From: Tectiglobus sp039183375
GTDB taxonomy: Bacteria; Pseudomonadota; Alphaproteobacteria; Rhizobiales; Hyphomicrobiaceae
Reading direction: 5' to 3'
DNA: 9,276 bases
Assembly: GCA_039183375.1 (NCBI GenBank)
Contig: JBCDBQ010000263.1
Location: 1 to 9,276, forward strand
Part shown: one piece after another, positions 7,090 to 9,276 of the stretch
How the letters are laid out: each line of letters opens with the position of its first letter
Position numbering within the stretch: the stretch's first letter is position 1
Notes under the pieces: generated by a model
Databases searched by the model: none
What the model was told of the DNA's origin: nothing
The model's input: only the letters and a program-made list of their open reading frames with translations
Program-made: the position numbers and the translations under genes

Positions 7090-7179
7090 GTCTCAAAACT
7101 AATGATAGTCTCGTCAGCCGTAACAGCAGCCTTTGTATCAAACCAGTTAGTCAACGTCATCGATGAGCCCGAACTACAG

Positions 7180-8208
7180 ATGAACATCAACGAGCAAGTT
7201 AGGGAAGAAGCTGTTGCATGGGCAATCTCATTGCAAGAGGCGCCCGAGGACCCGCAAACACTAACAGCCTTTCTGTCTTGGTTAGAGGCAAGCGAGAAGC
7301 ATCGCGCGGCTTGGGCACATCTAGAGAGAACACGAGCGATAGCTATTGAAGCCAGTCGTGAACCAGTTAAGCCGTCTGTCGCCATTGTGGACGGTCAACG
7401 ATTGCCATGGGATCAAAATGCGATTCCTCCAGATTTGCGAACGCGTTCTGCGACCTCGTCACGAAACATGGCAATGGTCCTGTCACTGGTTTGTGCCGTC
7501 CTAGTGACGGCCTACGCAGCATTGCCGGTTATCATGGATACGTTGCACGCCGACCACGTAGCCGGCACTGGTCAGACAAAGCGCGTAACACTTGAGGACG
7601 GCAGTGTTGTCACTCTAGGTGCTCGCAGCTCCATCTCTGTCGACATCTCGACGCGAACTCGCTCGGTGGAGCTCTTGCGAGGTGTTGCCTTCTTTAGTGT
7701 CCGGCATGACCCAAAGCGACCATTCCTGGCAAGGTTCGAAGGCGTTGAGGCACGCGTGGTCGGCACATCATTCGAGCTCAGACGCATGACGGATGCAGCG
7801 ATCGTCGGCGTAAGCGAAGGCACAGTTGAAGTCACTAGCTCGAGAGCGGGCGTGCAGCCGACCCGCGGTCAAGGCAGTCTCACTCAACTGAACGCCGGTG
7901 AAAGCATCAGTATTGATCCGACAGCAGAGAATGCATCGGTAGTCCGCCGGGAGAGTACCAATAACGTCGCAACTTGGCTGCGAGGGGAACTCACAGTCAA
8001 AAACTGGCTCGTTGAAGATGTGATTGACGTTCTGCGACGTCACTATCCTGGAGTGATTTTTGTCGAACCGTCGAGGCTGAGCAAAGTCCGAATTACAGGT
8101 GTGTATAGTCTCAAGGAACCGGTTGATTCACTCAGATTGATAGCCGCCACACAGGGTCTGAAAGTTCGGCAGGTCTCTCCTTGGCTCACAACGGTTTCAA
8201 AGTACTAG
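7180..8208 (+). CDS. FecR-like transmembrane anti-sigma/sigma regulator
   Basis: This inner-membrane regulator relays the receptor signal to the ECF sigma factor encoded just upstream. From the ATG at 7180 it has 342 residues, typical for FecR. Residues 5-50 form the cytoplasmic sigma-binding domain: VREEAVAWAISLQ, then FLSWLEASEKHRAAW, a classic FecR N-terminal pattern. One membrane segment is at about 97-116 (NMAMVLSLVCAVLVTAYAAL). The periplasmic FecR domain at about 128-225 includes KRVTLEDGSVVTLGARSSI, VELLRGVAFFSV, FEGVEARVVGTSFEL and VGVSEGTVEV. The C-terminal part, about 265-335, resembles the STN-like end that contacts the receptor. An earlier ATG at 7102 would add 26 residues not typical of the family. 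Neither start has a good ribosome binding site. An upstream frame at 7072 with a good site is cut by a TGA. The family call is firm; the start is uncertain. Confidence 0.9.
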   Translation: MNINEQVREEAVAWAISLQEAPEDPQTLTAFLSWLEASEKHRAAWAHLERTRAIAIEASREPVKPSVAIVDGQRLPWDQNAIPPDLRTRSATSSRNMAMVLSLVCAVLVTAYAALPVIMDTLHADHVAGTGQTKRVTLEDGSVVTLGARSSISVDISTRTRSVELLRGVAFFSVRHDPKRPFLARFEGVEARVVGTSFELRRMTDAAIVGVSEGTVEVTSSRAGVQPTRGQGSLTQLNAGESISIDPTAENASVVRRESTNNVATWLRGELTVKNWLVEDVIDVLRRHYPGVIFVEPSRLSKVRITGVYSLKEPVDSLRLIAATQGLKVRQVSPWLTTVSKY

Positions 8209-8567
8209 CCGTTGCAGTTCCTGAGATTATTTACGCTTACCGTGTTGCAAAACAGCTACGATCCAACCGGTGTCGGCTGAAGAAAACTGCCAAATTAGGC
8301 GTACGAGAATTCTCTTCTTGCCGCTAATCTCCCAGGGACACTCTAAGTTATTCATTATATTTCAGATATTTAACACACTCCCTTCGCCAACATCAGTGTG
8401 TTCTTATGCGCGTCCTTTCATGCGCCGCAGCATCTGACACCCAATAAAGTTCTGAACATTTAGCACGCGCCATTCGACCTTGGATTAGGAGCGCTCGTGA
8501 AGTGCACAGGTGTCAGCTGAAACTCTCACGTCTGCTCATTAGAATTGTGGAACTTTAAGGTTGAGAA
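8209..8567 (+). promoter_or_regulatory. 359-base upstream region of the STN receptor gene with repeated GGTGTC words
   Basis: No gene is seen here. GGTGTCGGCTGAA (8269-8281) recurs with one mismatch as GGTGTCAGCTGAA (8509-8521), exactly 240 bases apart. CTGACACC (8434-8441) is the exact inverse of GGTGTCAG (8509-8516). An AT-rich stretch at about 8346-8374 could hold a promoter. In FecIR systems the receptor promoter used by the sigma factor lies in such a gap, but I cannot identify its -35 and -10 boxes. No obvious terminator follows the FecR gene. Confidence 0.3.
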
Positions 8568-9276
8568 ATGAGTTTGCGTAGAGTTATGGTGCTGCCGTGC
8601 GGCACGCAAGTATCGTTTGGTTTAGGTGGTGGAATGGTCGCCGCGACAGTTCTAGCAGCGTCATTGCTTTCCACTTCGGGGGCAGCAATAGCAAAGCTAC
8701 CCGACCAACTAGACGCACGTCTCACAGCTCTCGGCGTGCCCATCGTTCGGATCGCACAAGTTGCGCCTATTCAAGAATATCTGATTGAGCCTGGTCCGTT
8801 GGGTGACGCTTTGGTAAAACTTAGCCAGCAAAGTGGCCTACGTATTTCATTCAGTTCAAATACTGTCACCGACCTCTCAACCCCCGGCGTTGCAGGTACG
8901 ATGTCGGGTTCAGAGGCACTCACTCGACTGATGTCTGGCACTGGACTCAAAGTGCGCAAGATTGGCAAGATTGGCTTTGTCATTTTACCCCCACCCGTGC
9001 GGACCAGCCAGGCCACGGAGCTTCAAGGGATCATAGTCACGGGTGAAAAAGAGGATCGCACGCTTTTTGATACGCCATCTAGTGTGGGTGTCGTGACGTC
9101 CGTAGACATTGAGAATTCAACTATTCTCGGACGAAACGACGTCCTGGACCGGGTCGTTAATGTCCAACGGGGTGGTGGATCAACCGCAGTCAAGATCAGG
9201 GGGATACGTAACAGCGGTGTTGTTGGCCAGGTTTCGACAAGCGCACCATCTCTTATTGTCGAGATAGACAGTAAGA
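8568..9276 (+). CDS. TonB-dependent receptor with N-terminal STN signalling domain (cut by window edge)
   Basis: These are the first 236 residues of an outer-membrane transducer-type receptor (FecA/FpvA class), which imports a ligand and also reports its binding to FecR. The ATG at 8568 has AAGG seven bases upstream. Residues 1-42 are a long signal peptide (MSLRRVMVLP, hydrophobic core, ending SGAAIA). Residues 70-142 form the STN (secretin/TonB short N-terminal) domain. It includes YLIEPGPLGDALVKLSQQSG, LRISFSS, TMSGSEALTRLMSGTGLKV and FVILPPP. The TonB box is ELQGIIVTG at 151-159. The plug starts at about 165: DTPSSVGVVTSVDIE, then DVLDRVVNVQRGGGSTAVKI and RGIRNSGVVG. The gene follows the sigma and FecR genes on the same strand, completing a cell-surface signalling triad. 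The ligand cannot be told from this part. The barrel lies outside the window. Confidence 0.92.
   Translation, partial: MSLRRVMVLPCGTQVSFGLGGGMVAATVLAASLLSTSGAAIAKLPDQLDARLTALGVPIVRIAQVAPIQEYLIEPGPLGDALVKLSQQSGLRISFSSNTVTDLSTPGVAGTMSGSEALTRLMSGTGLKVRKIGKIGFVILPPPVRTSQATELQGIIVTGEKEDRTLFDTPSSVGVVTSVDIENSTILGRNDVLDRVVNVQRGGGSTAVKIRGIRNSGVVGQVSTSAPSLIVEIDSK

Noticed and set aside
6915..7385. 156-residue minus-strand open frame across the sigma-fecR junction
   Set aside because: It overlaps the well-supported sigma and FecR genes on the opposite strand and has no family features.
8404..8427. Terminator hairpin from GCGC words after the FecR gene
   Set aside because: The repeated GCGC words give only a four-base stem, and there is no following run of T.

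Overview
The window reads as an iron-acquisition region of an alphaproteobacterium, most likely a rhizobial-type organism. This rests on protein style and gene combinations, not on a database search. It holds three TonB-dependent outer-membrane receptor genes, two of them cut by the window edges. It also holds an AraC-family regulator, an ECF sigma factor with its FecR-type anti-sigma regulator, and an FkbM-family methyltransferase. About a quarter of the window has no convincing gene, which suggests accessory or decaying DNA.

Left part (1-5003), all on the minus strand. A receptor gene begins at a GTG at 284 and runs off the left edge. Next, at 535-2763, is a complete 742-residue siderophore receptor of the FhuA/FoxA type. 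Its upstream neighbour at 2912-3793 is an AraC-family activator in the same orientation, the usual arrangement for a regulator that senses a siderophore and switches on its receptor. Further upstream, after a 430-base gap, an FkbM-type methyltransferase (4224-5003) starts at a TTG with a strong ribosome binding site.

Middle part (5004-6541), about 1.5 kb without a supportable gene. It contains a 24-base copy of a tRNA 3' end (5590-5613, minus strand), which is a plausible attachment-site scar of an integrated element. Two related short coding-like segments flank it in opposite orientation. A 20-base AT-rich palindrome lies at 6443-6462, about 80 bases before the sigma gene.

Right part (6542-9276), plus strand, is a cell-surface signalling triad. 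It consists of a FecI-like ECF sigma factor, a FecR-like transmembrane sigma regulator, and a receptor with an N-terminal STN signalling domain that is cut by the right edge. In known systems of this kind the loaded receptor signals through its STN domain and TonB to FecR, which then activates the sigma factor to transcribe the receptor gene. The sigma stop overlaps an ATG with a good ribosome binding site in the same frame as fecR, but that frame stops after five codons, so the true fecR start is unclear.

No CRISPR array, transposase, integrase or complete RNA gene was found. If the tRNA-end fragment is a real attachment site, its orientation predicts that the inserted element lies on the sigma/FecR/receptor side.
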